The notes below the pieces were generated by a model. That model made no database searches. It saw nothing but the letters and a program-made list of their open reading frames with translations, and was not told the DNA's origin. From NCBI RefSeq assembly GCF_934725225.1, contig NZ_CAKVAM010000004.1:62001-126000 (forward strand): a stretch of 64,000 nt of DNA, written 5' to 3'. Of the stretch, positions 33,602 to 43,462 are shown in pieces. Every line of letters begins with the position of its first letter. The first letter of the stretch is position 1. Origin of the DNA: an uncultured Treponema sp. (GTDB lineage: Bacteria; Spirochaetota; Spirochaetia; Treponematales; Treponemataceae). The position numbers were made by a program, and so were the translations under genes.

Positions 33602-35203
33602 TTAAATGAATTTGTGGTATTTTTTTTCAATGTCCTTAATCAGTTTGTATTCAAAAGAGTCAACCAAGGCAAGCCAGGAAGCTTCAATAACGTCGCAGCT
33701 CACACCGATTGTCGTCCAGCTGTCAGTTCCGTCCGTAGATTCAATCAGAACACGGACACTTGCGGCTGTAGCTGATTTTCCGTCGAGAACGCGGACTTTA
33801 TAATCTGTAAGATGAATATCCTGCACGCTCGGATAAAACGACTTGAGCGCAGTACGCAACGCAAAGTCAAGAGCATTAACAGGACCGTTTCCTTCGCCGG
33901 CTGCAATTTCTTCATGGCCGTCAACTTCAATTTTAAGCTGGGCAAAAGAATAAAGTCCTTCTTCAATAAGCGGAGACTCGTCGGAAGTTTTATAGTAGCG
34001 CAATTTAAAGAACGGCTGATATTTTCCAATCGACTTGCGGACCAAAAGCTCAAAGCTTCCGTCTGCGCCTTCAAACTGGTAGCCCTGATGCTCAAGCTCT
34101 TTTACCTTCGCCATGATTTCTGAAACAACCGGGCTTGACTTTGTAATCGACGAATCAAACTTTCTGATTTTTTCAATAACCATGCTTCTTCCGGCAACTT
34201 CGCTCATAAGGAACACGCGGGAATTTCCAACTGACTCAGGTTCAATGTGCTCATACGCAAACGGATTTTTTAAAACCGCATCGATGTGCATTCCGGCCTT
34301 GTGCGCAAAAGCATTCTGCCCCACATACGGAAGCCCTGGGTCAAGCGTTATGTTTGTAATTTCCGCAACGCGCTTGCAGATTGGAGTAAGCTGTTTTATG
34401 TTTTCCTCTGGAATGCACTTGCAGTTCATTTTAAGCTGAAGGTTTGAAATAATCGTAGAAAGATTTGCGTTTCCAGTACGCTCGCCGAATCCAAGAAGAA
34501 CACCCTGAACATGAGTTGCGCCGGCTTCAACTGCAACAAGAGAATTCGCAACGGCAAGCCCTGAATCATTGTGAGTGTGAATTCCAATCACTGCGCCCGC
34601 TCCGAATTTTTCAACAGCGGCACGAACACCTTCGCGGCACTCTTCAATCATTGCGCCGCCTTTTGTCTCGCAAAGTGAAAGAACGCTTGCTCCGCCTTCA
34701 ATCGCCGCACCCAAAGCCTTTAAAGCGTAATCCTTGTTCGCCTTGAATCCTGTAAAAAAATGCTCGGCGTCAAAAATAACATTGCGTCCGCGCTGCTTTA
34801 AATATGCGCAAGTGTCCCTTATCATTTCAAGATTTTCTTCAAGGGAAGCGTGAAGAATTTCCGTAGCCTGAAAATCCCAAGTCTTTCCGAAGATAACAAC
34901 GGTTTCTGTTTCCGCAGAAAGAAGGCTTTGCAAGTTGGCATCTTCTGCGCATGAAGAATCTTTTCTTCTTGTTGAGCCAAATGCGACAATCTGCGAATTT
35001 TTCAGTTTAAGGCTTTTTGCACGCTTAAAGAATTCCATGTCCTTTGGATTCGAGCCGGGGTTTCCAGCTTCAATGTATTTTATGCCCAAGTCATCTAAAG
35101 CCTGCACAATGTGAATTTTATCCTGAACAGAATAGCTTATTCCTTCTCCCTGCGAACCGTCGCGCAAAGTAGAATCAAGTATTTCAATCTTTCTTTCTTC
35201 CAT
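33602..35203 (-). CDS. cimA: (R)-citramalate synthase
   Basis: A 533-residue protein that condenses pyruvate with acetyl-CoA, opening a threonine-independent route to isoleucine. N-terminal HMGL-like barrel: LDSTLRDGSQGEGISYS (about 9-25), HTHNDSGLAVANSLVAVEAG metal-binding region. C-terminal LeuA-type regulatory dimer domain (about 395-525, with GNGPVNALDFALR). Length and the SGxQGEG variant favour CimA over LeuA or homocitrate synthase. No ribosome site; TATATT ends 7 nt before the ATG. Confidence 0.93.
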   Translation of the reverse strand: MEERKIEILDSTLRDGSQGEGISYSVQDKIHIVQALDDLGIKYIEAGNPGSNPKDMEFFKRAKSLKLKNSQIVAFGSTRRKDSSCAEDANLQSLLSAETETVVIFGKTWDFQATEILHASLEENLEMIRDTCAYLKQRGRNVIFDAEHFFTGFKANKDYALKALGAAIEGGASVLSLCETKGGAMIEECREGVRAAVEKFGAGAVIGIHTHNDSGLAVANSLVAVEAGATHVQGVLLGFGERTGNANLSTIISNLQLKMNCKCIPEENIKQLTPICKRVAEITNITLDPGLPYVGQNAFAHKAGMHIDAVLKNPFAYEHIEPESVGNSRVFLMSEVAGRSMVIEKIRKFDSSITKSSPVVSEIMAKVKELEHQGYQFEGADGSFELLVRKSIGKYQPFFKLRYYKTSDESPLIEEGLYSFAQLKIEVDGHEEIAAGEGNGPVNALDFALRTALKSFYPSVQDIHLTDYKVRVLDGKSATAASVRVLIESTDGTDSWTTIGVSCDVIEASWLALVDSFEYKLIKDIEKKYHKFI

Positions 35204-35255
35204 AGCGGAAAATATATCAGAAATAATTTTTTTTTAATAGCGTTCTTTTTGAAAA

Positions 35256-35284
35256 TTGCACAATGATTCCGATTCTGATAAACT
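35256..35284 (+). promoter_or_regulatory. thrH promoter
   Basis: TTGCAC, 17-bp spacer, TAAACT; start near 35291, leader about 20 nt carrying GGAG. Confidence 0.55.
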
Positions 35285-35310
35285 AAAGCAAATTTTATTC
35301 GGAGAAAAAT

Positions 35311-35916
35311 ATGTACATTACATGCTTAGACCTAGAGGGCGTTCTTGTTCCTGAAATTTGGATTGCATTTGCAAAGGCTTCTGGAATTCCAGAACTTACA
35401 CGCACAACACGCGACGAGCCTGACTACAACAAACTCATGAACTGGAGAATTGGAATTCTAAAGGAGCACAAGCTTGGGCTTAAGGAAATTCAGGAAGTAA
35501 TTGAAAAAATAGATCCGCTTCCGGGCGCAAAAGAATTTCTTGACGAGCTTAGATCAATTTGCCAGACAATAATAATCAGCGACACATTCACGCAGTTCGC
35601 TTCTCCGCTGATGAAAAAACTCGGACAGCCTACAATTTTCTGCAACTCGCTTGAAGTTTCTGATTCCGGGGAAATCACAGGATTTAAAATGCGCATCGAA
35701 AATTCCAAGCTGACAACAGTAAAAGCTCTTCAGTCAATCGGATACGACACAATCGCTTCCGGGGACAGCTACAACGACCTTGGAATGATTAAGGCAAGCA
35801 AGGCGGGATTTTTATTTAAAAGCACAGACAAAATAAAGTCGGAAAATCCAGAGCTTCCGGCATTTGAAGAATACAGCGAGCTTCTTGACGCAATAAAAGC
35901 CCAGCTGAAGAAATAA
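35311..35916 (+). CDS. thrH: ThrH-type phosphoserine phosphatase/homoserine phosphotransferase
   Basis: A 201-residue HAD enzyme. Motif I CLDLEGVLVPE uses Asp7-x-Glu instead of the usual DxD, characteristic of ThrH. Motif II is in IIISDTFTQF and motif IV in ASGDSYNDLGM. ThrH of Pseudomonas removes phosphate from phosphoserine and can pass it to homoserine. It is monocistronic with a strong terminator and transcribed away from cimA. Confidence 0.92.
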   Translation: MYITCLDLEGVLVPEIWIAFAKASGIPELTRTTRDEPDYNKLMNWRIGILKEHKLGLKEIQEVIEKIDPLPGAKEFLDELRSICQTIIISDTFTQFASPLMKKLGQPTIFCNSLEVSDSGEITGFKMRIENSKLTTVKALQSIGYDTIASGDSYNDLGMIKASKAGFLFKSTDKIKSENPELPAFEEYSELLDAIKAQLKK

Positions 35917-35927
35917 TAATTTTTGCA

Positions 35928-35967
35928 AAAAGCATACTCTGGATTTTTCCAAAGTATGCTTTTTTTT
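35928..35967 (+). terminator. Terminator of thrH
   Basis: AAGCATACT, loop, AGTATGCTT with eight T after. An A run before the left arm means it may also serve the convergent fhs gene. Confidence 0.9.
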
Positions 35968-35968
35968 G

Positions 35969-37648
35969 TTAGAACAGTCCTGAAATTATCCCGTTGTCAT
36001 CAACATCTATATTCAGCGCGGCAGGAGTTTTCGGAAGTCCCGGCATATCAACAATGTCGCCTGCAAACGCAACCACAAATCCTGCTCCAGAATAAAGCTG
36101 AACATCGCGAATTGGGAACACATAATCTTTTGGCGCGCCCTGTAAAGATTTGTCGTGGCTTATTGAATTCTGGGTTTTTGCCATGCAGATTGGAAGCGAA
36201 CCGAATCCCTGCTCTTCAAACTGCTTGAGTTTTTTCAAAGCCTTTCCTTCAAATTCAACAGAAGAAGCCCTGTAAATTTCCTTTGCAAGAATTTCAATTT
36301 TTTCTTTAAGAGAAATATCAAGCGGATAAATATTTTTGAATTCGCAAGGAGAATCACAAAGCTCAACAACTTTATGCGCAAGGTCAGCAGCCCCATCTCC
36401 GCCTTTTTCCCAGCCTTCACAAACTACGGCGCTGCATCCGTTTTCCGCGCAAAGTTTCTGCACAAGCGCAATTTCTGAATCAGTGTCTGTAATAAATTTA
36501 TTGATTGCAACTGCGACAGGCACTCCGAATTTTTTCATGTTTTCAATGTGAGTCTTGAGATTTGCAAATCCGATTTCAACAGCCGGAATATTTTCCGCGG
36601 CAAGCTCCGCCTTTGCAACTCCGCCGTGCATTTTTAGAGCGCGCACTGTTGCAACAATCACAGCGGCATTTGGAGCAAGTCCGTTCATGCGGCATTTTAT
36701 GTCAAAGAATTTTTCAGCTCCAAGGTCGGCGGCAAAGCCAGCTTCGGTAACAACATAATCTCCAAGAGCAAGCGCGCAAAGTGTGGCGTTAATTGAATTG
36801 CATCCGTGGGCAATGTTCGCAAAAGGTCCGCCATGTATAAACGCAGGATTTTTTTCAAGTGTCTGAACCAAGTTCGGGCGGATTGCATCTTTTAAAAGCG
36901 CGGCGACAGCTCCAGTGCAGCCGAGGCTTCCGAATGTAACAGGATTCTTGTTGTAGTCTGCGCCGATTGTGATTTTTGAAATGCGTTCTTTCAATTCTGA
37001 AATTGTTTTTGACAGGCAGACAATCGCCATTATTTCGCTTGCAACTGAAATCTGAAAATGGCTTTCACGCGGAACGCCATCGATTTTTCCGCCAAGTCCG
37101 ACAATCACATTTCTTAGTGAACGGTCATTCAAGTCCACACATCTTTTCCAAGAAATTGTGCGAGGATCAATGTTCAAAGGATTTCCCTGCTGAATATGAT
37201 TGTCAATAAGAGCCGCCATAAGATTGTTTGCGGCAGTGATTGCATGAATGTCGCCGGTAAAATGAAGATTGATGTCTTCCATTGGAACAACCTGCGCATA
37301 TCCGCCGCCGCAAGCTCCGCCTTTTATTCCAAAGCAAGGACCAAGCGAAGGCTCGCGCAAAGCAATTACAGATTTTTTTCCGATTTTTCTAAGACCATCT
37401 CCAAGCGCAATTGTTACAGTTGATTTTCCTTCGCCGGCAGCAGTCGGAGTCATCGCAGTAACCAAAATAAGTTTTCCACGGGAAGAAGAGTCAAGCGCTT
37501 TTTTCTGCAAGGCATTGAGTTTTTCAAAGGAAATTTTTGCTTTGTAGTTTCCGTAAAGCTCCAAAGATTCCCGGTCAATTCCAATTTTTTCCGCGATTTT
37601 TTCAACTGGCTCCATTACATTTTTCTGGGCAATTTCAATGTCAGTCAT
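35969..37648 (-). CDS. fhs: Formate-tetrahydrofolate ligase
   Basis: A 559-residue protein making 10-formyl-THF from formate, THF and ATP. P-loop-like ATP motif TPTAAGEGKSTVTIALGDGL (about 66-85); substrate region REPSLGPCFGIKGGACGGGY. It supplies one-carbon units for purines, formate use or acetogenesis. GAGG precedes the ATG, inside the end of the pseudouridine synthase gene (8-bp overlap). Confidence 0.97.
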   Translation of the reverse strand: MTDIEIAQKNVMEPVEKIAEKIGIDRESLELYGNYKAKISFEKLNALQKKALDSSSRGKLILVTAMTPTAAGEGKSTVTIALGDGLRKIGKKSVIALREPSLGPCFGIKGGACGGGYAQVVPMEDINLHFTGDIHAITAANNLMAALIDNHIQQGNPLNIDPRTISWKRCVDLNDRSLRNVIVGLGGKIDGVPRESHFQISVASEIMAIVCLSKTISELKERISKITIGADYNKNPVTFGSLGCTGAVAALLKDAIRPNLVQTLEKNPAFIHGGPFANIAHGCNSINATLCALALGDYVVTEAGFAADLGAEKFFDIKCRMNGLAPNAAVIVATVRALKMHGGVAKAELAAENIPAVEIGFANLKTHIENMKKFGVPVAVAINKFITDTDSEIALVQKLCAENGCSAVVCEGWEKGGDGAADLAHKVVELCDSPCEFKNIYPLDISLKEKIEILAKEIYRASSVEFEGKALKKLKQFEEQGFGSLPICMAKTQNSISHDKSLQGAPKDYVFPIRDVQLYSGAGFVVAFAGDIVDMPGLPKTPAALNIDVDDNGIISGLF

Positions 37649-38450
37649 TTTTTTCCTCTACGTCTAAAAGTCTTATCTCTTCCTTTGTGAGCGGTCTGTA
37701 GCTTCCTTCCTCCAAAGTTTCGTCCAGAAAAAGATTGTTGATTCTTATTCTTTTTAAGTAAACAACTTCGTTTCCAAGAGCTTTGAAAATCCGCTTTACT
37801 TCGTGGAATTTTCCTTCCGTAACAGTAAGGCAGCAAACTTCTGAAGGATTTTCGCTAGTCTTGGTATAATACTGATTTTTTTCTTTCCATTCAATTACGG
37901 CAGGACGGCAATCAGCTTCTCCGTCTTTTCCTTCCGCTTCAATGTGAACTCCACAGGCAAGTTTTTTTTCGTAACTGAGTTTTTCCAAATCATCAACTGA
38001 ATCACGCAAATAAACAAGATATGTCTTTGGAACTTCATACTTTGGAAATGTAACTCGGTGAATTAAATTTCCGTCGCTCGTAATGACAAGAAGTCCTTCT
38101 GTATCTGCGTCAAGCCTTCCGACTGTACTAAGATTTCCGCCCGGATATTTTCTGTTGTCTTCTGGTGAAATATATTCAAAAACAGTTTTTCGTCTGTCGG
38201 ATTTTGTGGAGCAAACCGCGCCGCTTGCCTTGTTCATCATAAAATACGCATTCTGTTCAACGGCAAGAATTTTTCCATCCACAAGAATTTCGTCAGAACT
38301 TCCGTCAGCATGAAATTCCGGCTCTCTTACAACAATTCCATTTACAGAAATTTTTCCGCTTCTTATAAGTCGCTTTACATCCCGGCGCGTTCCAATTCCA
38401 TTGTTTGAAAGAATTTTATCAAGGCGTTCTGTGTTTTTTAAATCAGACAT
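37641..38450 (-). CDS. RsuA/RluB-family pseudouridine synthase
   Basis: A 269-residue protein. An N-terminal S4 RNA-binding domain (about 7-65; LDKILSNNGIGTRRDVKRLI) precedes the catalytic domain with GRLDADTEGLLVITSDG (catalytic Asp) and KTYLVYL. It modifies a uridine in rRNA; whether 16S (RsuA) or 23S (RluB/E/F) cannot be told by eye. AGGTT precedes the start. It overlaps fhs by 8 bp. Confidence 0.9.
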   Translation of the reverse strand: MSDLKNTERLDKILSNNGIGTRRDVKRLIRSGKISVNGIVVREPEFHADGSSDEILVDGKILAVEQNAYFMMNKASGAVCSTKSDRRKTVFEYISPEDNRKYPGGNLSTVGRLDADTEGLLVITSDGNLIHRVTFPKYEVPKTYLVYLRDSVDDLEKLSYEKKLACGVHIEAEGKDGEADCRPAVIEWKEKNQYYTKTSENPSEVCCLTVTEGKFHEVKRIFKALGNEVVYLKRIRINNLFLDETLEEGSYRPLTKEEIRLLDVEEKND

Positions 38451-38473
38451 TTTTTCAACCTAATTTTTTAACT

Positions 38474-38519
38474 AAAAAAACAATGCAGCGCAAGCAACAA
38501 AAAATGCCGCCGCACTGCA
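38474..38519 (-). terminator. Probable terminator of the coiled-coil/cyclase operon
   Basis: Minus strand: TGCAG with internal GC pairing, loop, CTGCA, then TTGTTTTTTT. The stem is imperfect. Confidence 0.55.
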
Positions 38520-38543
38520 AAAGAAATAAAATTTTACTTTCGG

Positions 38544-40043
38544 TTATTTTTTAGCTTTTGGATTCACAGGCTCTTCAAAAATAATTCTGTCGCCAGTTTT
38601 TATTTTCAGTCCGCCGCCAAAAGCAAGATTTGACAAAACATAATTTCCGTCATCGTTCAAAGAAATTTCGCCAAGCGCAATTTTGTCTTTTCCGCGCCAA
38701 AGTGAACAAGGGAAAATAAAATCTCGGTATTCAGGATTAGTGAAAATATCACGGCTGAATTCGGCAATGTAAATTTCTGTGTCAGAAAAATCGCCTTGCT
38801 TTGCAATAATTCCGTCAGCTGTACTTTTTCCAAAAGGCTCTGAACAAATCGCTTCAAGAAATTCATTGTAATCTGAAGAAACGCGTTCATAATTATTTTC
38901 CACGGAAGTTTTTTCCGCAATGAGCCTGTTGACTTCAGAAACGCTTGCAATTGAAATTTGATTTCCGGCAGTGTAAGCATAACGCTTTATCGAGCGCACA
39001 AATGAAGCAACCAAATTTTCATCTTTAAATGGAAGCTGTTCCAAAAGTTCTGAAATTTTTTCAATTGAATCGTACAAGTCTCTTTGAATTTCAAACACAT
39101 CTTTGAAGTCTTCGGACGCATCTTCGGAAACAGGAATTTCAATATCCTCGTAAACCGGACCTGTGTATTCATCACTGAAATTTTCCGCAACTTTTACAAG
39201 AGTCTTTGCATCTGCGTTGTCTTTTGGAATCGGCGGATCATACTGATTGATTGTAAACGCAAGAAGCTCTTCCTGCCGCTTTAAATCTTCAGCCTGAGTC
39301 TGCTTTAAAAGATTTCTTGAATCCTCAAGGCGCGCTTCATATTCATTGATAATTTTTTCCTTTTCCTTTTCATGCAAAAAACGCTCGCTGTTTATAATCG
39401 CCTTTTGCTTTTCAGCTTCCTGAACTCTTGTAGCATCAAATTCATTCCGCTGTTCCGTGTACATTTTCAAATCTTCGTTGTAATTCGCAATGAACTTGTT
39501 GTATTTTTCCACGGAAGCCAAATCAGCTTTGTAAGTCTGCTCAATCTGCTGTTCCTGCTGAAGCCGACGGGTTTTATTTTTAATATTCAACGCGGCAAGT
39601 GATTTTAACGCGGCTGCACGGATTCCTTCGATTCGCTCGATTTCCGCATTGCGCTGCTCTTCAATCGCTTTTTTTGCATTTTCAATCTCGTGGATTTTTT
39701 GGTCAATGTCATTTACTTTGTTCAGCAAGCTAGTAAGATTCAAGCTTTTAAATTCGCTCACTTCAACTTTTATTTCTCTGTTTGAATTTGAAACAAAAAG
39801 CACAAGAAAAACTGTAATCGCAAAAACAACTCCAAAACAAATAAGAAGCCTAAGCCACATATTTTGCCACATAAACGAAAAGCTGTTTTTCTTTGTCTTT
39901 GAAAATTCATCTTCTATGCTGAAAGAATCCTGCTTGTTGTCCATTGCAATTCTGTTGAGCTCATTTTCAAGAAGAAGCGCAACTTCCTTGTGAACATTTA
40001 CAGCCGCAGGAACCATTGAATTTATTTTGTTGTCATTGTCCAT
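38544..40043 (-). CDS. Coiled-coil membrane protein coupled to a cyclase
   Basis: A 499-residue protein. One membrane helix (about 66-88) separates a short cytoplasmic N-terminus from a long coiled coil (about 95-265) rich in Glu/Lys/Gln (KAIEEQRNAEIERIEGIRAA). The last 230 residues are globular; residues about 405-495 look like a beta-rich domain (IYIAEFSRDIF, GDRIIFEEP). No known family. Its first 22 bp overlap the end of the class III cyclase gene, so the two are probably translated together and may work together in signalling. Confidence 0.65.
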   Translation of the reverse strand: MDNDNKINSMVPAAVNVHKEVALLLENELNRIAMDNKQDSFSIEDEFSKTKKNSFSFMWQNMWLRLLICFGVVFAITVFLVLFVSNSNREIKVEVSEFKSLNLTSLLNKVNDIDQKIHEIENAKKAIEEQRNAEIERIEGIRAAALKSLAALNIKNKTRRLQQEQQIEQTYKADLASVEKYNKFIANYNEDLKMYTEQRNEFDATRVQEAEKQKAIINSERFLHEKEKEKIINEYEARLEDSRNLLKQTQAEDLKRQEELLAFTINQYDPPIPKDNADAKTLVKVAENFSDEYTGPVYEDIEIPVSEDASEDFKDVFEIQRDLYDSIEKISELLEQLPFKDENLVASFVRSIKRYAYTAGNQISIASVSEVNRLIAEKTSVENNYERVSSDYNEFLEAICSEPFGKSTADGIIAKQGDFSDTEIYIAEFSRDIFTNPEYRDFIFPCSLWRGKDKIALGEISLNDDGNYVLSNLAFGGGLKIKTGDRIIFEEPVNPKAKK

Positions 40044-41752
40044 ATTCCACTCCAGTCTTCTGGTGAAGATTTCATTCCGATTCTTTCAAGGAAAACTTTT
40101 GCAACATCCAAGCCTGATTTTTTAAACTCAGCTCTTGCAGTTTTCCAGTCGCCGTCATAATAAGCTTTTAGTCCGTATTCGAAAATTTTAAATTTCTCGT
40201 CAAGATCTTCAAACTTCCATTCTTCAAGAGAACATTCCTTGTCAAGCGGGAAATAAATTTTCACGCCTTCAGTTTTTCCTTTGACTTGAACCGTATCAAT
40301 TTCGTAAAATTTATAGCGTGAAGCAGCTTCATTGTCGCGAAGAGTTTCTTCCATAATATACGAACTTACAATCACTGGAACTTTGTAAATTCTTGTAAGA
40401 CCTTCCAATCTTGAAGCCGAGTTTACATTGTCGCCAATTACAGTGTTTGCCATTCGCTTTGAAGAACCGATGTTTCCGTAGAAAACATTTCCACCGTCAA
40501 TTCCAACTCCGACATCAAGCATTACAGCCTGATAAACGCGTTCCTCGCTTTCTGTAAGCGGACGTTCTTTTTCAAGGACAGCGCGGCGGTCTGACATTTT
40601 CTTTCTAAGTTCCGAAGTGACGGCAGTGATTTCCCATGCGGTTTTTATTGCGTCATAAGATTTGTTTGTTTCAACGTGCTCTTCAATTCCGTAGCTTGCA
40701 AGAATCGCATCTCCAATAATCGATCCGATAATTCCATTGTTATCGCTGACTTTTCTGATAACCGAATCATAATGAACATTCAAAAGACCAATGATGTCGT
40801 TTCCCAAAACTTCAGTTCGGTAAGTGAAGCTTTTTATGTCGCTGAAAAGAATTGTAAGCTCGCGCTGGCTTCCTTCCAAACGGATGAACTGCTCCTCATG
40901 CGCCTTACGCACAACATTTTCCGGAACAAACTTTTGGAAAATCTGAAGAAGATTTGTTATCGTTGAAGAAAGCGAATTGAAGTTTGCGGCAAGATAAGTG
41001 ATGTCATCGTTCGGCGATTCTGAAATATCAATGAGATTAAGTTTTTTGTCCTGCTGCATTTTGTAAAGCTGTGTTGAAAATTTATTGATATTTGAAAGAA
41101 GTCCGTCAAGAATTTTTGTTCCCATAAGAATGAAAAACGCTGACATTATAAGAACAAGCACAACTGTAATCCACAAAACCTGATACATCGCGCGGTTTGT
41201 GTCGGAACGGCGGTTCGCACGGATTATATAAGTGAGCCAGTCCGGATGATATTTGTAAACTCCAAAATATTCATCTCCTTCAGGAGAAATAAAAGAAACA
41301 GAACCTTCGTGTGTTTCTGAATTTTCCATCATCTCGATGCAGTCTTTGTCTGTAAAGCGTTCCCATTTTAGTTCTTCATTTGGAGTCGCAAAAAATAAAA
41401 GAGAGCCGTCTGGATTCACGCCGAGCGCAACGCTGTTTTTTTCATCTTTTGCAAATCCGTTTTTCGCGCTTTGAGTGATTGAATCAATTGAAGTCTGTGT
41501 GTCCTGCGAATAAGCTTCAATTTGCTTCTGGCTGTTTGCAACATTGTAAAGTTCCGTGAGTTTGTCAACAAGCACAATATTTGAAAGCTGAATTGTTTTT
41601 CTTTGTGAAAGCATAATCGCAACAAGATTTGTTGAAAAAGTGGAAAGCAAAAGCATTGCCACAAAGAAAATAATTATTTTCAATTTTGTAGGAACAATCG
41701 GAGTGTCGCCAACATATTGAAAAAACTTTAAATGACGTTTTCCAGTCTTCAA
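40022..41752 (-). CDS. Membrane-bound class III adenylate/guanylate cyclase
   Basis: A 576-residue protein. Two membrane helices (about 24-48, 190-213) enclose a periplasmic sensor region; a HAMP-like segment precedes the cyclase domain (about 290-475). Metal-binding aspartates are in LFSDIKSFT and GSIIGDAILASYG; the helical NVNSASRLEGLT segment carries the transition-state Asn/Arg pattern. The C-terminal 90 residues contain a TPR-like helix pair (FEYGLKAYYDGDWKTARAEF). It starts with TTG, supported by GGGAGG 5-6 nt upstream. Substrate (ATP or GTP) is not settled. Confidence 0.9.
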   Translation of the reverse strand: MKTGKRHLKFFQYVGDTPIVPTKLKIIIFFVAMLLLSTFSTNLVAIMLSQRKTIQLSNIVLVDKLTELYNVANSQKQIEAYSQDTQTSIDSITQSAKNGFAKDEKNSVALGVNPDGSLLFFATPNEELKWERFTDKDCIEMMENSETHEGSVSFISPEGDEYFGVYKYHPDWLTYIIRANRRSDTNRAMYQVLWITVVLVLIMSAFFILMGTKILDGLLSNINKFSTQLYKMQQDKKLNLIDISESPNDDITYLAANFNSLSSTITNLLQIFQKFVPENVVRKAHEEQFIRLEGSQRELTILFSDIKSFTYRTEVLGNDIIGLLNVHYDSVIRKVSDNNGIIGSIIGDAILASYGIEEHVETNKSYDAIKTAWEITAVTSELRKKMSDRRAVLEKERPLTESEERVYQAVMLDVGVGIDGGNVFYGNIGSSKRMANTVIGDNVNSASRLEGLTRIYKVPVIVSSYIMEETLRDNEAASRYKFYEIDTVQVKGKTEGVKIYFPLDKECSLEEWKFEDLDEKFKIFEYGLKAYYDGDWKTARAEFKKSGLDVAKVFLERIGMKSSPEDWSGIWTMTTK

Positions 41753-41796
41753 AATTTTCCTCCCGTTGCTCTCCTTTAAAAATAATCCTTTAGCGA

Positions 41797-41825
41797 TTGC
41801 TTTATTTTATCAAGCGGATTATTCT
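41797..41825 (+). promoter_or_regulatory. Leaderless-type promoter of murJ
   Basis: TTGCTT, 17-bp spacer, TATTCT; predicted start near 41832, 2-3 nt before ATG 41835. No ribosome site is present. Confidence 0.55.
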
Positions 41826-41834
41826 ATATATTAT

Positions 41835-43445
41835 ATGTCTACTTCTCAAAAAAATAAAGAAAAAAATGCGCAAAATTCACTTTTAGCAAAAGGAATTTCA
41901 CTTTCAATGCTTACCTTGGTTTCAAGAGTTCTTGGACTTTTAAGGGAAATGACAAAGGCACGTTTTTTAGGAACTTCAGCTTTTTCAGACGCATTTGGAA
42001 TCGCTTTTATGATTCCGAATCTTTTCCGAAGGCTTTTTGCTGAAAATTCAATTTCCGTGGCGTTCATTCCGACTTTTAAAAATCATCTTGAAGAATGCGG
42101 AACTTCGGAAGGAAAACAAAAAACGCAGGATTTTATAAGCGCGACTTTTACGCTGGTTGTTTTCTTGACATCGCTTTTTGTAATCGCCGGAATTATTTTT
42201 GCGCCGTTCATTCTGCGGATTTTTTACGCTGACAAAAATTCAATGGAAGAAGCTGTTGTTTTGACAAGGATAATGTTTCCGTATCTTTTTGTAATTTCCG
42301 TAGCGGCATTTTTTCAGGGAATTTTAAACGGACTAAAAATATTTTCGCCGTCAGGATTCACTCCGATTCTTTTCAATATAATCGTAATTTTATCAACATT
42401 CGTTCTTTCGCGCTTCACGGCAAATCCTGCAAGAGCAATGGCAATCGGCGTAATTTCAGGCGGAACAATCCAAGCGCTTTTTCAGTTTCCGTTCGTTTTA
42501 AAAAACAACTGGAAAATAACTTTTGTAAATTTAAAAAAAGCATTTTCAAATGAAGGAAGCAAAAAAGTTTTTGCGCTGATTGGTCCGACGATAATCGGAA
42601 TGGCGGGCTACCAGATAAACGACATTGTGTCCTCGGCACTGGCGGCGCGCGCAGGAGAAGGAATCGTTTCAAGCCTTCAATATTCGCTCAGGCTTCAGGA
42701 ATTGATTTTGGGAATTTGCGCTGTAACAATCGGAACTGTAATTCTCCCGGATTTGACTGGTTTTGCAAAAAAAAATCTGTGGGAAAACTTCAACTCGCTT
42801 TTGATTCAGTCAATAAAAATCATGGCGTTGATTGCAATTCCTGTAACTTTTTATTCACTTGCAATGGGCGAAAATATTATCACGCTGATTTTTGCGGGCG
42901 GAAAATTCAATTCCGAATCAACCAAGATGACAGTTGAAGTTTTTAACTTTCACATCGCGGGACTTTTTTTTATTGCCGTAAACAGAATTGTTTCCCCGGC
43001 ATTTTACGCTCAGCAAAACACAAAAAGCCCCACAATCGCAGGACTTATAAATTTCGCCGTGAACATTGCGCTGGCTTCAATTCTTTCAATTAAATTCAAA
43101 GGAAAAGGAATTGCGCTGGCTCTCACGATTGCAAGCGCGGCAAACACATTGATGCTTTTTATTTTTTTAAGAAAAACAAAATCAATTCACGTTGGAAACA
43201 TTTTAAAGCTTGCAGTTTTATACGCAATAAAAATCGCGGCATTTTCTGTAATTGCAATTGTTCCTGTCGTTTTGACAAAAAATTATTTCATTAAATTTTT
43301 CAGCGGAAATCCAAGAATCATTTCACAAGGAATTCCTATTTTTATAACTGCGGCAATTTTTGGAGCAATAGGACTTGCGCTCCTTTTTATTTCAAAAGAT
43401 TCACTTTTAAAAACAGCATTTGAAAAAATTTCAAGACGAAAATAA
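41835..43445 (+). CDS. murJ: Lipid II flippase MurJ
   Basis: A 536-residue inner-membrane protein with about 14 helices of the MOP superfamily. Landmarks: SMLTLVSRVLGLLREMTKAR (helix 1), SDAFGIAFMIPNLFRRLFAE and FIPTF. It flips lipid II for peptidoglycan synthesis. The start was chosen at MSTSQK because an upstream in-frame ATG would lie before the apparent promoter. The next gene begins 17 bp downstream. Confidence 0.95.
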   Translation: MSTSQKNKEKNAQNSLLAKGISLSMLTLVSRVLGLLREMTKARFLGTSAFSDAFGIAFMIPNLFRRLFAENSISVAFIPTFKNHLEECGTSEGKQKTQDFISATFTLVVFLTSLFVIAGIIFAPFILRIFYADKNSMEEAVVLTRIMFPYLFVISVAAFFQGILNGLKIFSPSGFTPILFNIIVILSTFVLSRFTANPARAMAIGVISGGTIQALFQFPFVLKNNWKITFVNLKKAFSNEGSKKVFALIGPTIIGMAGYQINDIVSSALAARAGEGIVSSLQYSLRLQELILGICAVTIGTVILPDLTGFAKKNLWENFNSLLIQSIKIMALIAIPVTFYSLAMGENIITLIFAGGKFNSESTKMTVEVFNFHIAGLFFIAVNRIVSPAFYAQQNTKSPTIAGLINFAVNIALASILSIKFKGKGIALALTIASAANTLMLFIFLRKTKSIHVGNILKLAVLYAIKIAAFSVIAIVPVVLTKNYFIKFFSGNPRIISQGIPIFITAAIFGAIGLALLFISKDSLLKTAFEKISRRK

Positions 43446-43462
43446 AATTTCAGGGGAAGAAA

